Shown: positions 16,034 through 24,959 of the stretch, in pieces | How the letters are laid out: every line of letters begins with the position of its first letter | Position numbering within the stretch: position 1 is the stretch's first letter | Source of the DNA: Paracidovorax avenae | GTDB taxonomy: Bacteria; Pseudomonadota; Gammaproteobacteria; Burkholderiales; Burkholderiaceae_C | Direction of reading: 5' to 3' | NCBI RefSeq assembly: GCF_040892545.1 | Contig: NZ_CP156079.1 | Coordinates: 3,445,501 to 3,509,500 of the forward strand | Length of the DNA: 64,000 bases | Program-made: the position numbers and the translations under genes | The notes under the pieces: model-generated | Told to the model about the DNA's origin: nothing | Databases searched by the model: none | What the model saw: the letters and a program-made list of their open reading frames with translations, nothing else

Positions 16034-17596
16034 CTATACGGTCTGCGCGAGCGGCGCGCCCGCCGCCGACGACGACGCCGCGGAGCCGATGGCCATGTAG
16101 CGCTTGCGCCAGCTCTCGAAATCCAGCGTGTCGGCGGCCTCGATGGCCTTCTGCTCGGCCAGCGACTCTGCGGCCATGCGCTCGTAGCGGGCCTGCTGCC
16201 CGCCGGTCCAGGGCTGCTGCAGCAGGGTGTCGCGGGAAGCACGGGACTGCGCGAGCGTGAAGCCCAGGAAGCTCTGCGCGTGGCCACCGGCCATGCGCGC
16301 GAGCACGCGGGCGGACGGCGTGGCGTCGGGCTCGCGCAGCAAACTCTTTGCCGCCTCCAGGACCTGCGCATGCGCATCCGTGCCCTGGGCCGCGTCCAGC
16401 GCGGCGGCGATGGGCGTGCATCCCGCCAGGATCTCCGCGCCCCACTCCACCAGCGGCACGCTGCGGCCCGCACGCTCCAGGCACAGCCCGGGCTCGCGGC
16501 CGCGCTCGGCCGTGAGGTGCTGGTTGCGCTTGAGGGCGGCGATCTCGGCGGGGGTGTCGGGCGGGCTTTCCGACAGCAGGCAGTGCAGCAGGAACATGTC
16601 CAGCAGCCGCATGGTCGGCGCCTCGATGCCCACGGGGGCGAAGGGATCGAGGTCCATGAGCCGCACCTCCACGTACTCCACGCCGCGGTCGCGCAGCGCG
16701 TGCAGGGGGCGTTCGCCAGGGCGCACGGTGCGCTTGGGGCGGATGGTGCCGTAGAACTCGTTCTCGATCTGCAGCAGGCTGGTGCCCAGCTGGTTGTAGT
16801 CGCCGCCGGGGTTGCGCACGCCCAGCGCCTCATAGGCGGGATAGGGCCGCGTCAGCGCTTCGTGCAGGGAGTCGGCATAGCCGTCGAGCCCGTTGTAGCT
16901 CACGGCCAGCGTGGCCTGCGCATCGCTCTGGTAGCCCAGGCGGCCCATGCGCAGCGAGGTGGCGTGCGGCAGGTAGAGGGAATCCGGTCCCAGGCGCTGC
17001 AGGCCGTGCTGGCGGCCCTGCACGAAGCAGTCGCACAGCGCGGGCGATGCGCCGAAGAGGTAGAGCAGCAGGAAGGCCTGGCGCCGGAAGTTGCGGATCA
17101 GCCCGAAATACTCGTCGCTCGCGATGCCGGGCATGGACCAGTTGTAGTGGATGCCCGAGATGGTCTGCATGCGGCGGCCATAGCGGTGCCCCAGGCCCAT
17201 GCGGTAGATGCTCTTGGCGCGGCCCACGTTGGAGGAGCCGAAGCGCGCCAGGGGAATCGTCTCGTCCGTCGGCAATCCGCAGGGCATGCTGGATACCCAC
17301 AGCATCTCGCCGGACTGCGCCAGGGTGCGCAGCACGAACTGGTGGATTTCGGTCAGCTCGTCGAGGCACTCCTGCACCGAGCCGCGTGCGCCGGTGATGA
17401 GTTCGATCTGCGACTCGCTGTAGTCGGTCGTGATGTGCGGATGCGTGAGCGCGGAACCCAGCGCCGCCGGATGCGGCGTGAGCGCCAGCCCGCCCTCGGC
17501 CAGCACGCGCAGGCCCTCCTTCTCGATGCCGCGGCGCATGCCCGCCAGCCGGTTTCCTGGCAGCGCGCGGGTTCTCTCCTGCAGTTGGCTCGTCAT
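16034..17596 (-). CDS. gshA: Glutamate-cysteine ligase (gamma-proteobacterial type)
   Basis: The product is 520 residues, close to the ~518 of E. coli GshA. It catalyses ATP-dependent formation of gamma-glutamylcysteine, the first step of glutathione synthesis. Hallmarks are GIEKEGLRV near the N-terminus, ITTDYSESQIELITG, WVSSMPCGLP, GIHYNW, VRNPGGDYNQLG, and VEYVEVRLMDLDPFAPVGI. It is convergent with the ThDP enzyme gene and divergent from the candidate effector gene. The 258-base gap before the effector holds a PIP-box match and a large inverted repeat. Confidence 0.95.
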   Translation of the reverse strand: MTSQLQERTRALPGNRLAGMRRGIEKEGLRVLAEGGLALTPHPAALGSALTHPHITTDYSESQIELITGARGSVQECLDELTEIHQFVLRTLAQSGEMLWVSSMPCGLPTDETIPLARFGSSNVGRAKSIYRMGLGHRYGRRMQTISGIHYNWSMPGIASDEYFGLIRNFRRQAFLLLYLFGASPALCDCFVQGRQHGLQRLGPDSLYLPHATSLRMGRLGYQSDAQATLAVSYNGLDGYADSLHEALTRPYPAYEALGVRNPGGDYNQLGTSLLQIENEFYGTIRPKRTVRPGERPLHALRDRGVEYVEVRLMDLDPFAPVGIEAPTMRLLDMFLLHCLLSESPPDTPAEIAALKRNQHLTAERGREPGLCLERAGRSVPLVEWGAEILAGCTPIAAALDAAQGTDAHAQVLEAAKSLLREPDATPSARVLARMAGGHAQSFLGFTLAQSRASRDTLLQQPWTGGQQARYERMAAESLAEQKAIEAADTLDFESWRKRYMAIGSAASSSAAGAPLAQTV

Positions 17597-17688
17597 GGTG
17601 CGTCTTTTTTGTTACCGGTTGGTCCGTGTCGGGACGGAACTTAGCACGCCGGCAATGCTCGCGCTCGCACCTGCGTCCAAGTCCCTGC

Positions 17689-17751
17689 TTCGCGCCGCCG
17701 GAAGGTGCTTCGGCCGGGAGCCGGCCGAAGCACCGGCACCCACTCCATCAT
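17689..17751 (+). promoter_or_regulatory. Candidate PIP box and -10 element (Hrp regulon promoter)
   Basis: TTCGC at 17689-17693 and TTCGG at 17709-17713 are separated by exactly 15 bases, matching TTCGB-N15-TTCGB. The -10 candidate CATCAT (YANNNT) at 17746-17751 follows after 32 bases, the spacing reported for functional PIP promoters bound by HrpX/HrpB-type activators. It points toward the large gene at 17855. Caveat: the second half lies inside a perfect inverted repeat (17704-17734). Confidence 0.6.
17704..17734. repeat. Perfect 14-bp inverted repeat with 3-base loop
   Basis: GGTGCTTCGGCCGG (17704-17717), GAG, then its exact reverse complement (17721-17734). It lies between the divergent gshA and effector genes. 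No T-run follows on either strand, so it is not an ordinary terminator. Confidence 0.9.
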
Positions 17752-17854
17752 CCGAGGCGTCGTGGCCAGCCAACGGCGCACGCCCCCGGGCGTGCGGCGT
17801 CCAGCCACTCCCTTCCCGGGCCTTCCGGGATCGCGCACGACGCCCCTGTGACCG

Positions 17855-20800
17855 ATGGACGCCATGCCGAAATTTTCCCTGCACCCCCATACCACCACCC
17901 TGCTCGTCCCCGGCAATGCGCGCAATGCGGCACATGCCGGCGACCCCGCCCCCGGCAAGCAGGCCCACCACAAATTGCACCAGCTCGACGGCGCGGCGGC
18001 GCGCAGGGAAGCGCTCGCGCCGCACTTCGGCCTGGCCGGCCGGGTGCGCGAATACCTGGCGGAACCACTGCCCGCTGCGGCCGATGCCGATTCCGCGGGT
18101 GCCGCCGCTGCGCAGCCCGCCCCGCCGGCCGCCACGGCCCCGCGCAAGGCGACCAAGGCATTGCGCAAGTTCCTGGGCAAGGCGGGAACCGCGCTCGGGC
18201 TGCGGGCCGGCAAACCCGTGGGGCTGGACGAACTGACGCGCTTCCGGAATACGGCTGCCGCCGGCGCACGGCCCATCGCGCGGGACACCGCGGGCGACCG
18301 GGGTACCTGGCGCAGCGTGGGCTCGGCGCAGGCCCGTGCCTTTGCGGCGTCGCAGCGGCTGCACGAGGCCGAGGTGGCGGCCCGCAAGGCCACCGCCCTG
18401 GAGCATCTTGTGCAGCTGCACATCGAGCGGCTGGAATCCGATGCCCGACGCACCGGCCGCCGCATCGCTCACGCCGCGGACCGGCCCGCGCCGCTGCGCC
18501 GGCAGCAGGCCGCCATCGCCGCGCAGCAGCAGGCCCTGGACGCCAGCATCGCCCGGCTGGCGGAAGACACCGCCACACTGGAGCGGTGCATCGCCCAGGC
18601 CGAAGCGGCTCTGGCGGCGCCCGTCCGTGGCCGGCTCGGCACACTGCTGGCCGCGCGCACCGAGGCCGACCGCGGCGGCGCAGACACCGGAGAGGAGGTT
18701 GCCGCGCTGCGGCAGCATCTCCATGAACTGCGGTCACTGCACACGATACGCACGGGCGTCCGGCAAGGCCTGGAGCAGCGCAGGCAGGATGTGCAGGCCG
18801 GGCTGGAGCGGCTGGAGCGTTCCGCGGTGGCGATGGCCCGCGACCTGTTCGACGCGGATGACGAAGCCGCCGACCTGCGCTCCCTGCTGGGCGGCCTGCA
18901 GGAGCGGCGCGCCACGCTGGAGACGGCGCGGGATGCCGCCCGGGCTGCCAGCGAAGCGGCCGCGGCCGCGCTGAAGGCGTGCGAAAAGGAAATGGCCGAC
19001 CGGCAGATCGATACGCTGCCCGGCCTGCGCGCCCCGGGCGCACCCGCGGAGGCGGCCGCCCGTGCGGCGTTGAAGGACGCGCTGCGGAACTGGTCGGAAG
19101 GGCTGGACACGGCGATGTTCGGCGACCGGGCGATTCCCGCGGCCGGCGTGGTGGCCGTGGGACTGAAGGCCCTGGCCGTGGCGGCCGATGGCGAGCCGGC
19201 GGAGGCGCTGCAGGCCCTCGCCGCGCTGCGCCGGCTACGCTGGGCAGACCTGGCGCCCGCCCCCGGCGCGGATGCCGCCCGGCCGGCCGCGGCAGGCCTG
19301 CCGCCCGTGGCGCAGCGCACGGTGGACCATCTGGCGCGCGTTCCCCGGGGGCTGCAGGTGTTGTCGCACCTGCTGCGCCCGGAAGGCAGCCCGGCCGCAC
19401 AACCGGAGCGCCTGGCGGCCGCGCGCCTGGCTTTGCGCGCCGATGCGTTGCTGCGCGCCGCCGCGCCGGACGACACCGCGCTGCGCACATGGCTGGGCCA
19501 CGCGCGCCACGCCGCCCGCCGGGCCCTGCATGCCGCGGAGCCCGCCAAGGCGCTGGACGCATGCACGGTGGACGAGCGCGCGGCCTACCACGCGCTGCGC
19601 AATGGCTATGAAAGCAACGCGCCCGGCTCGGCCTACGACCGGGCGAACGGCCACCTGCAGCGGCTGGCGGACGCATTGCACGACCTGGCGCGGCACGGTG
19701 CGCAACCCCGCGCCTTCGGCGGGCAGCCCAATGCGCTGCGCTCTTTGCCGCAGGCGCTGGAGGTGGGCTCCGCCACGGCGCTGCCCACGCCGCGGCGCCG
19801 GGCGGACGCGGCCCTGGAAAAGGCCGCCGGCCAGCTCTCCGAAATGCTGGGCGGCCTGCGCGCGGACCGCCCCCCGGGCCGGCTGCCCGGCCCCGCGGAA
19901 TGCGCCTGGCAGGCCCTGGCGGAAACCGTGCAATGGGCGCCGGAAGGCACGGACCGCACCACCCTGGTGATCGATGCCGCCGCGCGCGGGCGCATCGCGG
20001 CGCGCGCCACGGAACTGCGCGCGCACTTCGAGCGCACGGCGCTCGGCCAGGGGCTGGCGCCTTCGGAGCTGTCGCAGGACAGTGTGCCCCTGCTGGAGGC
20101 CGCCTGGCAGCGGCTCGAGCGGCGCCCGCACACCGCGGCCGAGGCACTGGCCCTCCTGGCCGAGGGTCTGCCCGAGGATGCGGGCGGGCCTTCCTCCCCG
20201 CCACCACCGCCGCCGCCCGGCGGCACGCCCGTGTCCTGGCACGGCTATGCGCTGCAGCAGGGCGCGCAGTTCCGCGCCAGCGTGCAGGAGGCTGCCCGCC
20301 TGCTGCGCGACGGCGCACCCGGGCAGGCCACGCATGCGCAGGCCCTGCTGGACCTGACGCGGGACATGATCGGCCAGCTCGAATGGCGCGATCGCCTGCG
20401 CCTGATCGGCCAGCAGGCCTGGGGCCTGAACGCAGGGCCGCTGTCCGCGGCCGTGGCGCTGGGGTCCTCCGTGTTCGGCCTGGGCGTGCGGCTGATCGCC
20501 GGCGCGCAGCGCAACCGCGACGCCGTGATGGAGTTCTACATGGGCCGCACCGGCATGTACCTGCAGATCGGCGAGCAGCGCACGGGCCAGGTGCAGGTGG
20601 GCGCGGGCGCGAACACCGGCTATGCCACCAACCTCGGCACCGACCAGGCGACGCTCGGCGGCACCCTCGCGGCGGACTGGCGCTGGCGCGGCGAGCGCGG
20701 CCTGGAAAACGGCATCCAGTTGCGCCTGCCGCGCCTGGGCAAGGGCCGCGAGCCGGAACTGAACGTGGAATTCCTGGATGCCTACGAACACCTGCTGCGC

Positions 20801-22105
20801 CTGGCGGAGCCGGGCCCCGACGGCGCGCCGGCACGCCACGACTGGCTGCGCGAGCTGCTCGCCCACCATCCGGAACTGAGTGCCGGCCTGATCGACGATG
20901 CCCGGCGCTCCAGCACCGGCACCGAGACGAATGTGTCCGCCAGCGCGGGCCTGCGCGTGGGCGAGGTCGCGGGCCGGGGCCGCCGCGCGGGGGTGGCCGC
21001 CAGCCTGGGCGCGAAGATGCGCCAGGACAACGGCCGCACCGCCACCACCATCGCAGGCTACATGACCACGGTCTATCGCGATGCGACCGCTTCCTCCCGG
21101 GTAGAGGTCGCGGCCCGCGCCACCGCCAGCGTGCAGATCGCGGAGGCACTGCGCAGCAACGGCGCCGGCACCGCGCAGCGCGCCAGTGCCGGGCTGGGCG
21201 GACTCGACGCGGGCTACGCGGTGGAAGTGGCCAACCACGCCACGACCCATTTCTGCACGCTCTTTCTCTTCGGCGACGAGATCGACCCGGTGCGCAGCGA
21301 CCGTGCCACGGACTACTCGCGCTTCGCGGAATTCGAGCGCCACGTGCGGGCGGAATGGGACGGGTGGGCGCACTACGGCACCGGCAAGCTCGACAGCGAC
21401 GTGGAAGGGCCGCTGCACCACCTGCTGGCGGACATCCAGCTTTCGCATTTCATGGAGCAGACGCGGACATTCGCACAGGGCAACGGCTTCGCCGCCATGT
21501 TCGCGGACAAGGCGATGCGCGCGCCCGCCGCGCCGCTGCTGGACACGCACCGCGCGCTGGCCGCGCTGGCCCGCGCGGCGGGCGACGAGGACGGCGCGCG
21601 GGCCGAGGACGCGGCCTTCGACGACTTCCTGCAGAACGAGGCCATGTGGGAGCCGACGCTGCTGCTGCTGCGCGAAAAGGCCAAGCTGCAGGAAGAACGT
21701 GGCCTGGACTTCTTCCTCAAGCACCAGAACAACCGCGGCGCGGAAGCGATGCGCACGGTGGGCCAGTGGATCCTCTACGAACCCGTGCCGCGCCGCGAGC
21801 CGGGCCAGCGCCTGCAGCCCGCGAGGACCTGGGAGCCGCGGCAGGCCCCCGCGGCCAGCGACGCGCAAGGCGCGTCGGAGACCGGTGTCGGCGGCGGCAG
21901 CCGCTACGACACGGCCAGCGAGGCGAGCCTGGACTCGTTCCGCACCGCCCCCGGATCGCCGATGCGGCCTGACACCGCCCTCGGCGCCCTGGCCGCCGCG
22001 GACGCCCCCGCGGTGGAAGGTCCGGCCGCAGGCGCAGGCCCGGACGCTGCCACGCGGCCGGACGGCGGCGCACCGCCGGGCCCCGCATCGTCGAGCAGGC
22101 CGTAG
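17855..22105 (+). CDS. Candidate type III secreted effector, 1416 residues
   Basis: This is the largest gene in the window (ATG 17855; Met4 at 17864 is also possible). It has no Sec signal and no membrane protein layout. The N-terminus is Ser/Thr/His/Ala rich, as in secreted effectors. Residues ~130-400 are Ala/Arg/Glu/Leu rich and probably helical or coiled. A run of seven prolines near residue 785 splits the protein. The second half (about 795-1310) has better-ordered Gly/Thr-rich segments (QVGAGANTGYATNLGTDQ) and ends with a conserved-looking helix block (FFLKHQNNRGAEAM..GQWILYEP). The upstream PIP-box match suggests Hrp control. Size and makeup recall the AWR/RipA effector family of Ralstonia and Acidovorax, but I cannot prove that. 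Its 3' end overlaps the galM-like frame on the other strand by 202 bases. Confidence 0.65.
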   Translation: MDAMPKFSLHPHTTTLLVPGNARNAAHAGDPAPGKQAHHKLHQLDGAAARREALAPHFGLAGRVREYLAEPLPAAADADSAGAAAAQPAPPAATAPRKATKALRKFLGKAGTALGLRAGKPVGLDELTRFRNTAAAGARPIARDTAGDRGTWRSVGSAQARAFAASQRLHEAEVAARKATALEHLVQLHIERLESDARRTGRRIAHAADRPAPLRRQQAAIAAQQQALDASIARLAEDTATLERCIAQAEAALAAPVRGRLGTLLAARTEADRGGADTGEEVAALRQHLHELRSLHTIRTGVRQGLEQRRQDVQAGLERLERSAVAMARDLFDADDEAADLRSLLGGLQERRATLETARDAARAASEAAAAALKACEKEMADRQIDTLPGLRAPGAPAEAAARAALKDALRNWSEGLDTAMFGDRAIPAAGVVAVGLKALAVAADGEPAEALQALAALRRLRWADLAPAPGADAARPAAAGLPPVAQRTVDHLARVPRGLQVLSHLLRPEGSPAAQPERLAAARLALRADALLRAAAPDDTALRTWLGHARHAARRALHAAEPAKALDACTVDERAAYHALRNGYESNAPGSAYDRANGHLQRLADALHDLARHGAQPRAFGGQPNALRSLPQALEVGSATALPTPRRRADAALEKAAGQLSEMLGGLRADRPPGRLPGPAECAWQALAETVQWAPEGTDRTTLVIDAAARGRIAARATELRAHFERTALGQGLAPSELSQDSVPLLEAAWQRLERRPHTAAEALALLAEGLPEDAGGPSSPPPPPPPGGTPVSWHGYALQQGAQFRASVQEAARLLRDGAPGQATHAQALLDLTRDMIGQLEWRDRLRLIGQQAWGLNAGPLSAAVALGSSVFGLGVRLIAGAQRNRDAVMEFYMGRTGMYLQIGEQRTGQVQVGAGANTGYATNLGTDQATLGGTLAADWRWRGERGLENGIQLRLPRLGKGREPELNVEFLDAYEHLLRLAEPGPDGAPARHDWLRELLAHHPELSAGLIDDARRSSTGTETNVSASAGLRVGEVAGRGRRAGVAASLGAKMRQDNGRTATTIAGYMTTVYRDATASSRVEVAARATASVQIAEALRSNGAGTAQRASAGLGGLDAGYAVEVANHATTHFCTLFLFGDEIDPVRSDRATDYSRFAEFERHVRAEWDGWAHYGTGKLDSDVEGPLHHLLADIQLSHFMEQTRTFAQGNGFAAMFADKAMRAPAAPLLDTHRALAALARAAGDEDGARAEDAAFDDFLQNEAMWEPTLLLLREKAKLQEERGLDFFLKHQNNRGAEAMRTVGQWILYEPVPRREPGQRLQPARTWEPRQAPAASDAQGASETGVGGGSRYDTASEASLDSFRTAPGSPMRPDTALGALAAADAPAVEGPAAGAGPDAATRPDGGAPPGPASSSRP

Positions 22106-23007
22106 CGCCACTCGACGCGCAGCGCGAACGCCTGCCCGCGCTCCAGCACGCGCAGGCCCGGCTGCCCCGGCTGGTGGAAGGCATCGATGGGCTGGGTGAT
22201 GGGCTCGAAGCAGAAGGCCGGCCCTTCGGGCGGCCGGTACACCAGGCAGAAGTGGCGCTCGGCACCGCCGTCCTGCACGAAGTCCGGCATGCGCGCCGTG
22301 AGCTGCAGGCCGCGCTCGGGCCAGGCGATGCGTGCCGTGCCGCCCCAGCCGGTGTAGGCGTTGTCGATCAGGTTGCCGTGGGCCGATATGCCGCCATTGA
22401 GGTTCCAGCCCTCGGGGAACCACTCGGTGTGGCGCGTGGGCAGCGGATCGCTGCCGCAGAGCCACACGCCCTGCACGGGGGCGGAGATGCGTGTGTCCGG
22501 CGTGCGCGGGAACCAGGGATGCAGGCCCAGCCCGTAGGGCAGCGGCTCGGGGCCGAGGTGGCGCACCTGCACGCTCTGGTCCAGCCCGCCCGGCACCAGG
22601 CGGAAGGTCTGCACGCATTCGTAGTGGTAGGGATTGCCCTGGAAGCGGTCCGAGTGCAGGGCCATCTCCAGGGCGTCCGGCGCGGGCTGGCGCAGGCTCC
22701 AGGGCTGCAGCCAGCCGTCGCCGTGGATGGGGTACGGCTCGCCCGCGCGGTTGGGCTGCATCGGATGGAAGCGCCCCGCATGGAAGAACCCGCCGCAGCT
22801 GATGCGGTTGGACCAGGGCACCATGGCGAACGAGGCCATGCGGTAGAGGTCGGCCGTGCGGCCGTCCCACGAGCGCCACAGGTCGGCGCGGCGCCCGTCC
22901 GGTCCGTCGATCTGCCAGGCCGCGACGCTGCCGCCCAGCGAAGGCACGAGGCCCAGGTGCTGGCCGGCATGGTGCAGCCAGGTGACGGGGTGAAGGGTGT
23001 CGTTCAT
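21904..23007 (-). CDS. Aldose 1-epimerase (galactose mutarotase family) with C-terminal run-on
   Basis: The product is 367 residues. The enzyme interconverts alpha and beta anomers of aldoses before oxidation. Family features are SLGGSVAAWQ, MVPWSNRISCGGF, NRAGEPYPIHGDGW (catalytic-site His region), GLGLHPWFPRT, and FCFEPITQPIDAF (late catalytic Glu). The conserved fold appears complete by about residue 305 (VEWRYGLL). The last 62 residues are Gly/Ala/Pro/Ser rich and lie antisense to the end of the effector gene, so they are probably an extension created by loss of the original stop. It is preceded by the SMP-30 gene with a 16-base gap, so the two form an operon. Confidence 0.85.
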   Translation of the reverse strand: MNDTLHPVTWLHHAGQHLGLVPSLGGSVAAWQIDGPDGRRADLWRSWDGRTADLYRMASFAMVPWSNRISCGGFFHAGRFHPMQPNRAGEPYPIHGDGWLQPWSLRQPAPDALEMALHSDRFQGNPYHYECVQTFRLVPGGLDQSVQVRHLGPEPLPYGLGLHPWFPRTPDTRISAPVQGVWLCGSDPLPTRHTEWFPEGWNLNGGISAHGNLIDNAYTGWGGTARIAWPERGLQLTARMPDFVQDGGAERHFCLVYRPPEGPAFCFEPITQPIDAFHQPGQPGLRVLERGQAFALRVEWRYGLLDDAGPGGAPPSGRVAASGPAPAAGPSTAGASAAARAPRAVSGRIGDPGAVRNESRLASLAVS

Positions 23008-23023
23008 GGGCGTCTCCAGGAGG

Positions 23024-23980
23024 TCAGCCGCCGAAGCGGTGGGCCGGCAGGCCGGGGCCGTCCACGGAGACGGCGAAGAGCGATCCGGCCAGGGGCTCCG
23101 CCACCAGCCGGGCCTCCGACAGGCCCGTTCGGGCGGAGATGATGAAGAGCGTGCGCAGGCCGGGGCCGCCGAAGGCGCAGGTGGTGACCTGGCTCACCGG
23201 CAGCGGCACGCGGCACAGTTCCGCGGCGCTCACGGGATCGTGGCAGGTCACGCACGCGCCGCCCCAGTGCGCGATCCACAGCCGCCCCAGCGCGTCGGTG
23301 GTCATGCCGTCGGGCAACCCGTCCTCGCCGGCCCATTGCTTCCACAGCGTCCTGTTCGACAGCGCGCCCGTGCCGGGGTCGAAGTCGTAGCGGTAGGTGC
23401 AGGCCTCGGCGGTGGCGTTGAAGAACATGGCCGGCGCACCGCCTGCAGCGCCGGCATGCGACCAGGCGGGGCCGTTGGTCACCGCGAAGCCGTCGTCGTG
23501 CCGCGTGCAGCGGCCATCGGGATCGAAGCGGTAGAGCGCACCGGTGGGCGCCTCGCAGCCGAAATCCATCGATCCGGCCCAGAAGCGCCCCTGGGCATCG
23601 CACTTGCCGTCGTTGAAGCGGTTGCCGGCGCGATCCGGTTCGGGCTGGTGCAGGTAGCGCGGCGCGGTGTCCGTGGCCGGGTCGAACAGCGCGAAACCGC
23701 GGCGCAGGGTGACGACGAGGCCGAGTGCCCCGGCGCGCTCGGCCAGCGCGGAGATTTCCTCGTCGAAGGTCCAGCAGCGGTGCGCGCCGCCTGCAGGGTC
23801 CCAGCGGTGCAGCTCGCGGGCGAGGATGTCCACCCAGTACAGCGCCTGCTCGCGCTCCGACCACAGCAGCCCCTCGCCCAGCTGGGAGGCCATGGGCCGC
23901 ACGCAGCGCGCCGCGCCGGTCGCGGGGGCGGGCCAGGGCACGGCCGATGGGTTGCCGGAAGGCATCTCGGGAGGATTCAT
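23024..23980 (-). CDS. SMP-30/gluconolactonase family sugar lactonase
   Basis: The product is 318 residues. It is a six-bladed propeller lactonase that opens aldonolactones. Visible features are LGEGLLWSEREQALYWVDI (first metal-ligand Glu), NRFNDGKCDAQGRFWAGSMD, FAVTNGPAWS, and LPDGMTTDALGRLWIAHWGG (metal-ligand Asp). In the context of arabinonate and galactonate enzymes, the likely substrates are L-arabinono-1,4-lactone and D-galactonolactone. It is the first gene of the minus-strand pair with the epimerase. It is divergent from the SDR dehydrogenase gene, and the shared gap holds an ATTGATA-type motif also found near the LysR gene. Confidence 0.9.
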   Translation of the reverse strand: MNPPEMPSGNPSAVPWPAPATGAARCVRPMASQLGEGLLWSEREQALYWVDILARELHRWDPAGGAHRCWTFDEEISALAERAGALGLVVTLRRGFALFDPATDTAPRYLHQPEPDRAGNRFNDGKCDAQGRFWAGSMDFGCEAPTGALYRFDPDGRCTRHDDGFAVTNGPAWSHAGAAGGAPAMFFNATAEACTYRYDFDPGTGALSNRTLWKQWAGEDGLPDGMTTDALGRLWIAHWGGACVTCHDPVSAAELCRVPLPVSQVTTCAFGGPGLRTLFIISARTGLSEARLVAEPLAGSLFAVSVDGPGLPAHRFGG

Positions 23981-24072
23981 GCGCGTCTCCAGACGTTGTT
24001 TCAGCGCCCGTCTGTCGCGGGCCTCTTGACGCGGCGCATCTTATCAACGCAAATTGATGCACGTAACCATTA

Positions 24073-24087
24073 TTTTTTCTATCAATC
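24073..24087 (-). promoter_or_regulatory. GATTGATA-N-AAAAAA motif upstream of lactonase gene
   Basis: On the minus strand this reads GATTGATAGAAAAAA, in the gap between the divergent lactonase and SDR genes. The same core is present twice in front of the aldehyde dehydrogenase gene (25943 and 25975). It is a candidate site for the GbpR-like LysR regulator or a shared promoter element. Confidence 0.45.
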
Positions 24088-24102
24088 GATACCAAAATTT
24101 AT

Positions 24103-24918
24103 ATGTCTCAAATTCCACCCGTTCCTTCTTCCGGCGCCGCCGCCTCGCCGTCCGGAGCCCTGTCGGTGTTTCCCAGCCTGCGCGGACGCGTGGTGTTCGT
24201 GACGGGGGGCGGCAGCGGGATCGGCGCCGCCATCGTCACGGCCTTCGCCGAGCAGGGTGCGCGCGTGGCGTTCGTGGACGTGGCCCGCGAGGCCAGCGGG
24301 CAACTGGTCCGCGACATGGAGGCCGCGGGCCTGCCGCGCCCCTGGTGGCGCGAGTGCGACGTGCGCGACATCGATGCCCTGCAGGCCGCCGTGCGCGATG
24401 CCGCGGCCGAACTGGGCGATGTCTCCGTGCTGGTCAACAACGTGGCCAGCGACGACCGCCACACGCTGGAGTCCGTCACCCCCGAGTACTACGACGAGCG
24501 CATGGCGATCAACGAGCGCCCGGCCTTCTTCGCGATCCAGGCGGTGGTGCCGGGCATGCGCCGGCTCGGCGGCGGCTCCATCGTCAACCTCGGCTCCACC
24601 GGCTGGCAGGGCAAGGGGTCGGGCTACCCCTGTTATGCGATCGCCAAGTCGTCGGTGAACGGGCTCACCCGGGGCCTCGCGCGCACGCTGGGCCAGGACC
24701 GCATCCGCATCAACACCGTGTCCCCCGGCTGGGTGATGACAGAGCGCCAGATCCGGCTCTGGCTCGACGCCGAGGGCGAGCGGGAACTCGCGCGCAACCA
24801 GTGCCTGCCCGACAAACTGCAGCCGCGCGACATCGCGCGCATGGTGCTGTTCCTGGGCTCCGACGATGCCGCGATGTGCACCGCGCAGGAGTTCAAGGTG
24901 GACGCTGGATGGGTCTAG
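24103..24918 (+). CDS. SDR-family sugar 1-dehydrogenase (L-arabinose/D-galactose type, probable)
   Basis: The product is 271 residues. It is a short-chain dehydrogenase with the cofactor motif TGGGSGIG (34-41), an NNVAS block near 112, Ser165, and the catalytic Tyr178-X3-Lys182. There is a ~20-residue Pro/Ser-rich leader before the fold. The reaction is presumably NAD(P)+-dependent oxidation of the sugar at C1 to the lactone. That fits the divergent lactonase and the downstream sugar-acid dehydratases, and it supplies the first step of the pathway. The substrate is inferred from context only. It is convergent with the LysR gene; the 41-base gap is almost filled by a repeat. Confidence 0.85.
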   Translation: MSQIPPVPSSGAAASPSGALSVFPSLRGRVVFVTGGGSGIGAAIVTAFAEQGARVAFVDVAREASGQLVRDMEAAGLPRPWWRECDVRDIDALQAAVRDAAAELGDVSVLVNNVASDDRHTLESVTPEYYDERMAINERPAFFAIQAVVPGMRRLGGGSIVNLGSTGWQGKGSGYPCYAIAKSSVNGLTRGLARTLGQDRIRINTVSPGWVMTERQIRLWLDAEGERELARNQCLPDKLQPRDIARMVLFLGSDDAAMCTAQEFKVDAGWV

Positions 24919-24928
24919 CAGAAAGCAA

Positions 24929-24956
24929 CCCCCTGAGGCGCTTGCGCGACTTCCCC
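24929..24956. repeat. Short copy of a CCCCCTGAGGCGC repeat
   Basis: The sequence begins CCCCCTGAGGCGCTTGCGC and ends TTCCCC. It is nearly identical to the start of the longer element at 38001-38163. It sits between the convergent SDR and LysR genes. I recall such elements as common in Comamonadaceae intergenic regions. Confidence 0.7.
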
Positions 24957-24959
24957 GCC

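Noticed and set aside
17748..21149. Very long open frame (over 1100 codons) on the minus strand
   Set aside because: It lies antisense to the effector gene; Arg/Pro/Ala-rich low-complexity translation without motifs is typical of frames opposite GC-rich genes.
19235..22879. Second minus-strand frame of about 1200 codons across the effector and epimerase genes
   Set aside because: Shadow frame; it covers the real epimerase in the wrong register and has no family features.
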